64,000 bases of DNA from Saprospiraceae bacterium (lineage in GTDB: Bacteria > Bacteroidota > Bacteroidia > Chitinophagales > Saprospiraceae). Below are positions 1 through 9,197 of the stretch, piece after piece. The position numbers and the translations under genes are program-made. The DNA lies in assembly GCA_019187225.1 (NCBI GenBank), contig JABAQQ010000026.1:62001-126000 (forward strand), given 5' to 3'. The stretch's first letter is position 1, and each line of letters begins with the position of its first letter. Under the pieces are notes generated by a model that saw only the letters and a program-made list of their open reading frames with translations, had not been told where the DNA came from and did not search any database.

Positions 1-888
1 TAAAAAATAAGTTTGTTGCCCGGTGGCAGTGTTGTCGCTGAAATAAAATCGGGAATTGGGGCCCGGATGCAGATTGTGGTACAATCTGATTTGCGGATTC
101 AAAGCGATTTCACTTTTCGGATCGGGCTCCGGAATGTTGAATGGATCCATCAACGAAATGTTGTCTATGGTTTCGATTCCTCCTGACAGGTCGAAATTGC
201 CTGCGGGCGCAGGAATTTCCTGATCCAGCAATATCTTCAGATTGTGTTCAGCCAGCGCGCTGCCTTGCCCGGCTGCCGTTTTGAATGCCTTCTCTGCCTG
301 GGTTGTATCGCCTTGCAGGGCGTGAAGAATGCCGAGTAACACCTGCACATCCACAAGCGTTTTGTTATATCCGGATTGATCGGCTGCCCGATTCGCATCC
401 GATTGCGCTTTTTGGACTTCGCCCAACAATACATAAGCGCAGGCTCTGTTGAGGTAAGCCGGCGCATATGCGGCATCCAATTGAATGGCCGAGTCAAAAT
501 GGGCGATGGCTTCCCGGAGCAGGCGCGTGCGGATTTCCTTAAAGTCATTGCCACCGCGCGCGCTTACGGTTTTCAGGTCGAGTTCCACCGGGTAGTGGAA
601 TTTTACCTCCGGCTCTTTGGGGCGGAAATAGTTGCGCGCAGCAAGTATAGCCACTACGCCGGCATTATTGAAAACCTGTTTATTGGAAGTATCCCGCAAT
701 GCAAAAGCAAAATAAGCGTGCGCATCTTCGTACTTGCCGATGGCTGTGAGCAGGTAGGCCGTTTCAAGCACTTCATTGAGGATGGAAGTGCCTGTTTCCC
801 CTGCGGCACGTCCTTCCCCTTTTTCGCCTTGGGTGAAAGCAGCGTTGATAAGAAGGAGGGTTACAAGCAGACAGGTCGTATTTTTCAT
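1..888 (-). CDS. TPR-repeat protein, C-terminus cut by window edge
   Basis: The minus-strand frame from the ATG at 888 is open to base 1, so the 3' end lies outside the window. It starts with a signal-peptide-like stretch (MKNTTCLLVTLLLINAAFTQ), so the product is probably exported. At least three helix-pair repeats of TPR type follow: around residues 35-75 (GKYEDAHAYFAFAL), 110-150 (AIAHFDSAIQLDAAYAPAYL) and 160-200 (GDTTQAEKAFKTAA). TPR arrays bind partner proteins and have no catalytic role. The gene lies 129 bp downstream of the WD40-caspase gene on the same strand and could be co-transcribed with it. The last readable part (PDPKSEIALNPQIRLYHNL) does not look like TPR. Function unknown. 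Confidence 0.8.
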   Translation of the reverse strand, partial: MKNTTCLLVTLLLINAAFTQGEKGEGRAAGETGTSILNEVLETAYLLTAIGKYEDAHAYFAFALRDTSNKQVFNNAGVVAILAARNYFRPKEPEVKFHYPVELDLKTVSARGGNDFKEIRTRLLREAIAHFDSAIQLDAAYAPAYLNRACAYVLLGEVQKAQSDANRAADQSGYNKTLVDVQVLLGILHALQGDTTQAEKAFKTAAGQGSALAEHNLKILLDQEIPAPAGNFDLSGGIETIDNISLMDPFNIPEPDPKSEIALNPQIRLYHNLHPGPNSRFYFSDNTATGQQTYFL

Positions 889-1016
889 CTTGCGGGGTGA
901 TTGTTCGAAAAAGTGCGTCAAAGTACGTTCAATATTTCAATCGGCTTTCTGTGGGGATCATCCCCACCGCCTGGTTGTCAAACGAGGTGTCACCTCTCCT
1001 TCGTCGAGATGTCACC

Positions 1017-4000
1017 TCATTTTGCAACCATGCCCGACACCTTCCCCACAATCGCTGCCACTAACCCCGGTACGTCGCTCTTTTTCCCGGCCACCAGAAA
1101 CTCGCCTTTCGATTCTTTGCCTTTGTACAAGCGCCCACGCACTTCCACGTCGTCGCCTGTGATGGTGTAGCGGCCTTTCATGGAGTAGGCGTTTTCGTAT
1201 TCATTCACATCCACATAGAGCATTTCGGCTTGCGCGCCTTTGGCGGTGATGCGGCGGAAGTAGTCGGCCAGCGCGGAGGTCAGTCCCAAGCCGTCGTCGA
1301 AGGTAGCCTCGTCCTGAAAATTGTTGCGGATAAATACCGGTTTCACCTGCGCCACCGGGATTTTCACGCTGGCATCCACGATGCCGATGTCGAAACTCGC
1401 GCCGGTGGCGGGGAAGGCAAGTACCGGCGTTTGGATGCCGCCGATGCCTTTGGCGAGTTCGGGTACTTTGTCGCGGGAATACTGGAACAGGGTCATCACG
1501 TCCACACGCTTGTCTTCGGTGAGCGCCAGACCGCTCATGCCTTGCAGCACGGTATAGGTGAGCAAACCCTGGCCGAATTCACTGGCTTCGTAACTTACTT
1601 TGTCTGCCGCGCTGCCGGTGAGAATGAACATGCCGGTGCGGTCTTTCATGCGATCGAGTGCGCGCACTTGCGACGAACTGAGGTCTTTGCGACCGGCAGC
1701 CACGTCCTCGACGAGTTTTCCCGAATTGCAGGCGTCGAGTATCAGCACCTGTTTGAGGGCGGCGATGGACTTGACCCATTCGGTAAATTCGGTGGAGGAA
1801 ATCGCGTAATTCTGTCGTATTTCGGGGTCGCCGAGGTTTTCGCTGGCGATGTCTTTGGTCAAATAATAGAACTGGGAATTTTCCGCTGTGCCGTAGTTGA
1901 CGCCGTGTCCGGAACCGTAAATGATCAGTACATCCTGCGATTGGGCTTTGGCCGCAATGTCGGCAAATGCCTGCCGGATGTTGGTTTTGCTGGAAATATC
2001 CTGCCGGGTTTTGTCCTCATCGTCGGTGTTGAGCAGGGTCACATACACCCGCTCGCCAAACACTTTGGCGGCGGCGGCGCGCAGCGCCTGACCGAAACTT
2101 GTGGCGTCGTGGTCGGCAAATTGCAGGTCGAGTTGTTCGCCGGCGTAGTTGGAGGTGCCGACGACCACCGCATAAAGAGCCGGTTTTTTGCGGATAGCAG
2201 GCCCCCCGCTTCCGCCCGTTCCGGCGCCACCGGAAGCGGGAGGGAGGTAATCGAGTTCGAGTACCTGGCTTTTGAGCCAGCCGGCATTGTTGTAAACGCG
2301 CAACCCGAGTTTGTTCGGCACATTGGGCAGGAAATACTTAGCAAATTCCATCAAGTCCAGCGTCAGGGCCTGGGTGCGTTGCGGATTGGCATCCTCTTTT
2401 ACTTCTTTATCGTTGACAAAAACGCTGAGTTTGCCCATCCCTCCGTTGCGGGGCGTCAGGAAGACCTCCAATTTCAATTTGTCCGCGCTCAGCCGCGCAT
2501 CCATTTCCGGATAAAGGGCTACTTCGTTGAATGCTTCGGTGGAGCGCATGGGGTCGCGGCTCAGGCCCAGTATTTTCGACAACAAACCGGGTTCGTAATA
2601 GCGCTCTTTGAGTTGCTCCAGTTCGACGACTTCCAGGCCGGCGACGAAATGCATCAGGTTCATAGCTCCCGGCGAGGCATCGAACAGGCCCGATGGAGTG
2701 GTGACGACCCAGTCATCGGAATTGATTGCCAAGAGTGTGGCGCGTACCTTTCCGTTTGTGGCGTCCCAAAGTTTGATGGTATTGTCGAAACTTCCTGTCA
2801 GGACGAATTTTCCATCGCCTGAAAACACGGCCGAATAGACTTCCAGTGCGTGACCGGTAAATGTTTGGAGGATACCGTTCCGGTCCCACAACCTGGCCGT
2901 TTTGTCAAAACTGCCTGTCAATATTCGTTTTCCGTCGGGAGAAAACGCCACCGAACTGATGCCCTTTGTATGGCCTTCAAGCGTTTGTATGGCCCGCCCG
3001 TTCAGCCCCCACAACTTCGCTGTTTTGTCCTCGCTACCCGTGAGTATTTGTTTCCCGTCGGGCGAAAACGCCACTGCGTTAACTCTTTTATTGTGCCCGG
3101 AAAAAGTTTGAATTACCTGGCCATCGGAGCCCCACAACTTCGCTTCCGTCCCAACACCTGTCAGCACCTGCTGCCCGTCGGGTGAAAACGCCACCGCATT
3201 GACGATGGTTTCGCCGTCGGTATAAGCGAGGTTTTCTTCTCCGTTCAGGCTCCATAACTTTGCTTCCAGGCCGCTGCCGGTCAGTATCTGTTTTCCGTCG
3301 GGCGAAAACGCTACCGAAGTTACGGCATCAGGATTCTCAAAAATGCGTTGTGGGTTATTGACTTTTATGTTCCACAGCTTCGCCGTATAGTCTTTGCTAC
3401 CCGTCAGCAAGTGCTTTCCGTCGGGCGAAAAGGCTACAGACATAACCCAATCGGTGTGGGCTTTATAGTTTTGGACGTCGTTGCCGGCCAGGTTCCACAA
3501 TTTTGCCGTTCCGTCTACACTGCCGGCCAGCATTTGCTTTCCGCCGTCGGCCGACGAAATCGCGATCGAGCAAACGCCCTTAGAATGCCCTTTGAAGGTT
3601 TGAATACGGCGCCCGTTCGGGTCCCACACTTGCGCTGTTCCGTCTTTAAAGCCTGTCAGTACCTGCTTGCCGTCGGGCGAGAATGCCACGGATACCCGCG
3701 TGGGTGTGGCGGCCGGACCGTCGAAGGTTCGGATCTGTTTTCCGCTCAGGTCCCACAACTTCGCTTTCAGGTCGTGGCTGCCTGTCAGCACCTGTTTGCC
3801 GTCGGGTGAAAACACGGCCGAATTGACCTGGTCCGTATGGCCTGTAAAGGTTTGTACCTCATTCCCGTCCAGGCTCCACAATTTTGCCGTTTTGTCATCA
3901 CTGCTTGTCAGCACCTGTTTGCCGTCGGGCGAAAATACCGCCGATTTCACTTTGCCTTTATGGCCCTTAAATGTTTGAACAAGTTCTCCATTCAGATTCC

Positions 4001-4541
4001 ATGTTTTCGCTGTGCTGTCTTTGCTGCTGGTCAGTATGAGTTTGCCATCAGGTGAAAAAGCCACGGTATTAACGTCTTTTTTGTGACCCTTGAAGGTTTG
4101 GATAATACGCCCGTCGAGGCTCCACAATCTTGCTTTATTATTTCCGCCTCCCGTCAGCACATACTTCCCGTCGGGTGAGAACGCTACCGATTCGATCGGA
4201 TCTCCATGACCGGTAAAGGTTTGGATCATTTTCCCATACAAGTCCCACAAAACAGCCGTGCTGTCTGTGCTGCCGGTCAACACTTGGTTTCCGTCAGGCG
4301 AAAAAACCACAGACTCGATTGATTTTTTATGGCCTGTAAAGGTTTGGATCTCATGCCCTTTCATATCCCATAACTTCGCTGTGTGGTCGGTGCTGCCAGT
4401 CAGCACGTATTTCCCGTCGGGTGAAAAGGCAATGGCTTGCACGCCCATTGTATGGCCTAACGGGACGATCAAGTGCGGCGTCTGGGCGATCAGGTTGCCC
4501 GCTATTAAAGCAAAAAGCAGGGGGGGGATTGTTTTTTTCAT
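1017..4541 (-). CDS. Secreted WD40-repeat caspase-like (C14) protease
   Basis: A 1174-residue protein if translation starts at 4541 (MKKTIPPLLFALIAGNLIAQ, a clear signal peptide); an in-frame ATG at 4595 would place 18 unlikely residues before it. Fourteen WD40 repeats of about 42 residues follow, each with a (V/A)FSPDGK..LTGS..TAKLW core, enough for two seven-bladed propellers. A linker region leads into a caspase-like domain starting near residue 800. The expected dyad is present: His879 in GSGHG and Cys938 in LDACNSG. The family cleaves after Arg/Lys or Asp; its substrate here is unknown. A paralogue with the same architecture lies at 23,360-25,775. The gene is divergent from the HTCS sensor at 4697, with about 155 bp between starts. 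The signal peptide places this caspase outside the cytoplasm, unlike eukaryotic caspases. Confidence 0.9.
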   Translation of the reverse strand: MKKTIPPLLFALIAGNLIAQTPHLIVPLGHTMGVQAIAFSPDGKYVLTGSTDHTAKLWDMKGHEIQTFTGHKKSIESVVFSPDGNQVLTGSTDSTAVLWDLYGKMIQTFTGHGDPIESVAFSPDGKYVLTGGGNNKARLWSLDGRIIQTFKGHKKDVNTVAFSPDGKLILTSSKDSTAKTWNLNGELVQTFKGHKGKVKSAVFSPDGKQVLTSSDDKTAKLWSLDGNEVQTFTGHTDQVNSAVFSPDGKQVLTGSHDLKAKLWDLSGKQIRTFDGPAATPTRVSVAFSPDGKQVLTGFKDGTAQVWDPNGRRIQTFKGHSKGVCSIAISSADGGKQMLAGSVDGTAKLWNLAGNDVQNYKAHTDWVMSVAFSPDGKHLLTGSKDYTAKLWNIKVNNPQRIFENPDAVTSVAFSPDGKQILTGSGLEAKLWSLNGEENLAYTDGETIVNAVAFSPDGQQVLTGVGTEAKLWGSDGQVIQTFSGHNKRVNAVAFSPDGKQILTGSEDKTAKLWGLNGRAIQTLEGHTKGISSVAFSPDGKRILTGSFDKTARLWDRNGILQTFTGHALEVYSAVFSGDGKFVLTGSFDNTIKLWDATNGKVRATLLAINSDDWVVTTPSGLFDASPGAMNLMHFVAGLEVVELEQLKERYYEPGLLSKILGLSRDPMRSTEAFNEVALYPEMDARLSADKLKLEVFLTPRNGGMGKLSVFVNDKEVKEDANPQRTQALTLDLMEFAKYFLPNVPNKLGLRVYNNAGWLKSQVLELDYLPPASGGAGTGGSGGPAIRKKPALYAVVVGTSNYAGEQLDLQFADHDATSFGQALRAAAAKVFGERVYVTLLNTDDEDKTRQDISSKTNIRQAFADIAAKAQSQDVLIIYGSGHGVNYGTAENSQFYYLTKDIASENLGDPEIRQNYAISSTEFTEWVKSIAALKQVLILDACNSGKLVEDVAAGRKDLSSSQVRALDRMKDRTGMFILTGSAADKVSYEASEFGQGLLTYTVLQGMSGLALTEDKRVDVMTLFQYSRDKVPELAKGIGGIQTPVLAFPATGASFDIGIVDASVKIPVAQVKPVFIRNNFQDEATFDDGLGLTSALADYFRRITAKGAQAEMLYVDVNEYENAYSMKGRYTITGDDVEVRGRLYKGKESKGEFLVAGKKSDVPGLVAAIVGKVSGMVAK

Positions 4542-4696
4542 GGGCTTGAATTGTTGGAGGGCCAAAAATCTGAAACCTTGACCTTCTGTTTTCACGCCGG
4601 AAAAATAGCAATGTAATCACAAATTCGCCCTAATTTTACCGTGGTCCATGAGAATCTTCTAAACACCCAAAAACTTGTAATATTGGGGCGGCTAAA

Positions 4697-7600
4697 ATGG
4701 AGAAGTTTGTTAATCAGGCTATACCATCGTGTCGATGGGCATTGAGTGTTGTTATTGTTTTTGGGGCAGTCATGGCGCTGCCGCTTTTCCTTGCTGCCCA
4801 GCATTCGGCAGCGCCCGCTGTCTTTACCCACCTGACTTCGGAAGACGGCCTGTCCCATTCGCGTGTCCGCTCTTTTTGCCAGGACAGCAAGGGTTTTATC
4901 TGGATTGGGACCGAGGGAGGGCTCAACCGTTATGATGCCAATAGATTTACCGTTTTTAAGCATTTTCCTGACAGAACAGGGAGTATCGTCAATCATTCGG
5001 TTCCTGCTATTCTGGAGGATAATCGCCACAACTTGTGGGTGGGTACAGCAGAAGGACTTCAATTGTTGGACCCGATTAAAAATATCTTTTTTCCCGGCAA
5101 AAACGAAGACAAAAACCCATTACAAAATATCGGCGCCGTACTGACTTTATTCGAAGGCAGCGACGGCGATATTTGGGTCGGTACCACAGCAGGACTCTTT
5201 CGGTTGACGCTGCACGCCAACGTTCAATTCTCGCCGGCGACCCTTCGGGAGGCGTCGGACAAGGGGCAATTCAGGGTAATGCATTTTAATCACAATGCGC
5301 AGGATATCAAGACCTTGAGCCATAAGCAGGTTTGGAGCATCGCAGAGGATCAAAGCGGCGTCGTATGGATTGGTACCGGGCGTGGGCTGTGCCGTTTCGA
5401 CCCTGCATCGAACACCATCGGGCGTTGGCCTGCTGAAAAAATAAAGGAGGCCGCCGCACTCTCCACGGCGACCATCAATGCCCTGGTGGCGGATCGTGCC
5501 GGTTACCTGTGGATCGGCACAGCGAACGGATTGTACCGGCTGTCGCCGGATAGAACGAATGCCACGGTATTTATGGCCGACGCAAATGCTGCTGCCGGTC
5601 TGAGTGATAATTTTATCACGGAAATGGTCGAAGACCGGTGGGGGAATGTGTGGATAGGGTCCGACGGCGGAGGTTTGAACAGATGGGACCCGGCAAGCGG
5701 AAAGTTTGTCCGTCACCGCCATGATCCCAATAACCCGGAAAGCCTGAGTGACAACAACATAGAAGCGCTGTATGAAGACAGAAACGGGGGATTGTGGATC
5801 GGCAATCACAAAGGGATCAGTTACCTGAACCCCTACCGAAAACCATTTCAGTATTATCGGAACAAAGGGCTTTCGCATTCGCTCACGCCGGGCACCGTCA
5901 CCTGTTTTTGCGAAAGACCGAACGGGAGGGTATGGATCGGGGTTGATGACGGCGGTATGGATTTGTTCGATCGGAGAACCGGCACGTTTACGCACTTCAA
6001 ACATCAACCCGGCAATCAGCAGAGCATATGCGATGACGATGTGGTGGCCATTCTGGAGGATAGCCGCGGGGAGGTATGGGTTGGAACCTGGGGCGGCGGG
6101 CTGACCCGCTTTTCGCCCACTGCTGCTGGTGGTCATTTCTTGCATTATTTTCCGGATGGGAAACCGGGAAGTATCAAGGACAACGACATCTGGGCTGTTT
6201 TTGAAGACAGCAAAGGAGAAATATGGATCGGCACGGTGGATGATGGGCTGAACCGTTACGACCGCGCTATGGATACGTTCCAATCCTTTCGGTGGGAGGC
6301 TAAAGATCAAAGCAGTTTGTTCCGGAATTGGGTGTTCGACATATGCGAAGACCGCCTGGGCAATATATGGATCGCCACAATTGAAGGCATTAGCCGCCTT
6401 GTCCGCGAACCTGCCGGTTTTGTACATTATTCTGTCGAAGGACAGGGAAAAATGGATCGCATATACGCGATGTATCCCAACCCGAACGGCGGTTTCTGGT
6501 TGGCTACCGAAAACGGGCTGGTTTTGTTCGATCCCGAAACAAAAACTACCAAAAGATGGCAAGAGCAGGAGGGGTTGGCCGATAAGATCGTGAACAGCAT
6601 CGCGGCAGACGGGAAAGGCGATCTTTGGCTCGGCACCGGAAAAGGCATTGCGAAATTCAATCCGGCGACCGGTGCGTTTCGGAATTACGACACCCACGAC
6701 GGCCTGCAGAGCGGAGAATTTTCCGGCGCCTGTTTGAAGACAGCCTCAGGAGAAATGTTTTTTGGAGGCATCAACGGTTTTAATGTGTTCCACCCCGACA
6801 GCATCCATGACAATCCGGATGTTCCCCCGGTGTATTTAACAGATTTCAGGTTGTTCAACCGGTCGGTCCCGGTTCGTGGATCCATTGACGATACGCTATC
6901 GTTTACCTCTCCTTTATTGCAGCCAATACATAATACGGAAGAAATCAGGCTCAGCTATTGGCAGGACGACATTGCGTTCGAATTTACTGCACTCAACTAC
7001 CTCAGTCCCGAAAAAAACAAATACAAATACCGTCTGGAAGGGTATGATGGGGGCTGGATCCAAACCGAAGCCGGTCGCAATTTTGCTCATTACACCAACT
7101 TGTCACCGGGAACGTATATTTTCAGGGTCATCGGTTCGAACAACGACGGCGTCTGGAATGAAAAAGGCGCGGCGGTCAGAATAATCATCCTCCCCCCATG
7201 GTGGAATACCTGGTGGGCTTATTTGTTGTACGCGGTGATATTTGGCTTGCTTTTCTTTTATATACGGCATTATGAACTCCGCCGTCAGCGCCTAAAACAT
7301 GCGTTGGAGTTGGAACACCTGGAAGCGGAGCAATTAAAAGAGTTAGATAAAACCAAATCCCGGCTATACGCTAATATCACCCACGAATTCCGCACGCCGT
7401 TGGCTGTCATACTCGGTGTGGCAGAACAGTTGGAAAAAGAAGCCGGAAAATTAAAAGAAACGCCGGCGGGTAAAGCAATTTCCGGTTCCCATCCCGAATA
7501 CTTGCGGGCCTTGTCCGGTATTGACCTCATCCGTCGCAATGGCAGCCAGCTCCTTGCACTCGTAAACCAGATGCTCGACCTGTCCAAACTGGAATCAAAC

Positions 7601-9007
7601 CGGATGGAGGTTTACCTCATTCAGGCTGATATTGCTGCCTATATCAATTATATCGCGGAATCCTTCCACTCGCTGGCCGAAGCCAAAGATCTGAATATCA
7701 CCGTTGGCAGCGATCCTGCATCCATTATCATGGACTTCGACCCTGGGAAAATATTGCAAATTGTGTCCAACCTGCTTTCCAACGCCATCAAATTTACGCC
7801 GCCCGGCGGTGAAATTGAGGTAAGGTTGATGGTTCACGGTAATCGGCACACGGTAGACGGCCCTCCCTCCCTGAACCCTGAACCGTTTGACGTGGATCGC
7901 GAACCCCGGGTTGTTCTCACTGTCCGCGATACCGGCACAGGCATTCCACCCGACCACTTGCCGCATATTTTTGACCGTTTTTATCAGGCTGACAATTCGA
8001 GTACCCGTAAAGTCGAAGGCGCCGGCATCGGTTTGGCACTGGTACAGGAACTGGTGAAATTATTCAAAGGGCGCCTCTCCGTTGATAGCACACCGGGAAT
8101 GGGGTCCACCTTTACCGTGCAGTTGCCAATTCACAGGGGAGCGCCGGTGGAAACGATGGAAATTGCCTGGGATACATTGTCCGCCCTGCCGGGCAAAGCA
8201 GAAATTCTCTCCGGCTTCAATGGTAAAAGTGCGGCGCCTTGCGACGAAGATTGGCCTTTGTTGCTGATCATTGAAGACAACCAGGATGTGCGGACTTTCT
8301 TAATCAGTTGTCTGGATCGGCAATACCGGATTGAGACGGCTGCCAATGGTCAGGCCGGCATCGAAAAAGCCCTGGAACTCATCCCCGACATCATCATCAG
8401 CGACGTGATGATGCCGGAAAAAGACGGCTTCGAAGTTTGCGATACCCTTAAAAATGACCCGCGCAGCAGCCACATACCCATCGTGATGCTGACGGCCCGG
8501 GCAACGGTGGAAGACCGCATCGCCGGCCTGAAATGCGGCGCCGATGCCTATATTGCCAAACCTTTCCACCAGACCGAGCTGAATGTCCAGCTGCAAAATC
8601 TGCTCGACTCGCGCTGCCGTATGCAGGAACGATATCGCAACCTGGAAATACCTGCCGCACAGACCAGCCCCACAGAAAAAGCGGAGGATGCTTTTTTGTT
8701 GAAACTGCGCGGTTTCATCGAATCCGACATCAGCAATGCTGATCTTTCCATAGATGATCTTTGCCGCCGGATGGCGATGAGCCGGATGCAGCTCCACCGC
8801 AAGATCAAGGCCCTCACGAATCGCTCTACCGCCTTGTATGTCCGCGACATTCGCCTGCAACGCGCCCGCCACCTGCTGATCACGACCGCTATGAATGTGT
8901 CGGAAGCCGCATACAGGGTAGGGTTCGACGATCCTAAATATTTCAGCAGGGTTTTTACCGAAGAATTCGGCGTGGCGCCAAGCGAGGTAAAATCAAATCC
9001 CGGGTAA
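4697..9007 (+). CDS. Hybrid two-component system sensor/regulator (HTCS)
   Basis: A 1436-residue one-protein signalling system. Order: N-terminal signal/anchor segment (about residues 12-35); a periplasmic two-component-regulator propeller (about 40-720) with repeated D..G..W(I/V)GT..GL(N/C)R(Y/F)D units; a Y_Y_Y domain (about 755-830); a membrane helix near 836-856 (WWAYLLYAVIFGLLFFYI); a HisKA domain with phospho-acceptor His896 in NITHEFRTPL; a HATPase domain with DTGTGIPPDH and GAGIGLAL; a receiver domain with phospho-acceptor Asp1236 in SDVMMPEKDG; and a C-terminal AraC-type HTH (about 1340-1436). HTCS proteins usually sense a polysaccharide breakdown product and drive a neighbouring SusCD locus. 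No SusC/SusD genes are in this window; the neighbours are proteases and a giant surface protein. It may therefore control the genes from 9198 onward, which is inference. Confidence 0.95.
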   Translation: MEKFVNQAIPSCRWALSVVIVFGAVMALPLFLAAQHSAAPAVFTHLTSEDGLSHSRVRSFCQDSKGFIWIGTEGGLNRYDANRFTVFKHFPDRTGSIVNHSVPAILEDNRHNLWVGTAEGLQLLDPIKNIFFPGKNEDKNPLQNIGAVLTLFEGSDGDIWVGTTAGLFRLTLHANVQFSPATLREASDKGQFRVMHFNHNAQDIKTLSHKQVWSIAEDQSGVVWIGTGRGLCRFDPASNTIGRWPAEKIKEAAALSTATINALVADRAGYLWIGTANGLYRLSPDRTNATVFMADANAAAGLSDNFITEMVEDRWGNVWIGSDGGGLNRWDPASGKFVRHRHDPNNPESLSDNNIEALYEDRNGGLWIGNHKGISYLNPYRKPFQYYRNKGLSHSLTPGTVTCFCERPNGRVWIGVDDGGMDLFDRRTGTFTHFKHQPGNQQSICDDDVVAILEDSRGEVWVGTWGGGLTRFSPTAAGGHFLHYFPDGKPGSIKDNDIWAVFEDSKGEIWIGTVDDGLNRYDRAMDTFQSFRWEAKDQSSLFRNWVFDICEDRLGNIWIATIEGISRLVREPAGFVHYSVEGQGKMDRIYAMYPNPNGGFWLATENGLVLFDPETKTTKRWQEQEGLADKIVNSIAADGKGDLWLGTGKGIAKFNPATGAFRNYDTHDGLQSGEFSGACLKTASGEMFFGGINGFNVFHPDSIHDNPDVPPVYLTDFRLFNRSVPVRGSIDDTLSFTSPLLQPIHNTEEIRLSYWQDDIAFEFTALNYLSPEKNKYKYRLEGYDGGWIQTEAGRNFAHYTNLSPGTYIFRVIGSNNDGVWNEKGAAVRIIILPPWWNTWWAYLLYAVIFGLLFFYIRHYELRRQRLKHALELEHLEAEQLKELDKTKSRLYANITHEFRTPLAVILGVAEQLEKEAGKLKETPAGKAISGSHPEYLRALSGIDLIRRNGSQLLALVNQMLDLSKLESNRMEVYLIQADIAAYINYIAESFHSLAEAKDLNITVGSDPASIIMDFDPGKILQIVSNLLSNAIKFTPPGGEIEVRLMVHGNRHTVDGPPSLNPEPFDVDREPRVVLTVRDTGTGIPPDHLPHIFDRFYQADNSSTRKVEGAGIGLALVQELVKLFKGRLSVDSTPGMGSTFTVQLPIHRGAPVETMEIAWDTLSALPGKAEILSGFNGKSAAPCDEDWPLLLIIEDNQDVRTFLISCLDRQYRIETAANGQAGIEKALELIPDIIISDVMMPEKDGFEVCDTLKNDPRSSHIPIVMLTARATVEDRIAGLKCGADAYIAKPFHQTELNVQLQNLLDSRCRMQERYRNLEIPAAQTSPTEKAEDAFLLKLRGFIESDISNADLSIDDLCRRMAMSRMQLHRKIKALTNRSTALYVRDIRLQRARHLLITTAMNVSEAAYRVGFDDPKYFSRVFTEEFGVAPSEVKSNPG

Positions 9008-9197
9008 AGTTTTCTCTCTTACCGTTGATATCTGCTCCCGTCTTGACGTCTGTTACAATAGTCCACCTTTTTGATACAATAGTGGGAATGCCCTTTATTG
9101 CCTGACCGCATCTTTGTTGCAGTCACGTGAACACCTCACTCGCGTTGGGGAAGGGTTGAGCAGTAACCATAATTCGATCCGAACAGACTGTACCTTT

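Noticed and set aside
1230-2822. A 530-codon open frame on the plus strand opposite the WD40-caspase gene
   Set aside because: It lies wholly antisense to a gene with clear domains, and its translation has no recognisable motif; it arises from codon bias of the real gene.
5147-6697. A 516-codon minus-strand frame opposite the HTCS gene
   Set aside because: It is antisense to the regular propeller repeats, which create repeating open frames; no domain is visible.
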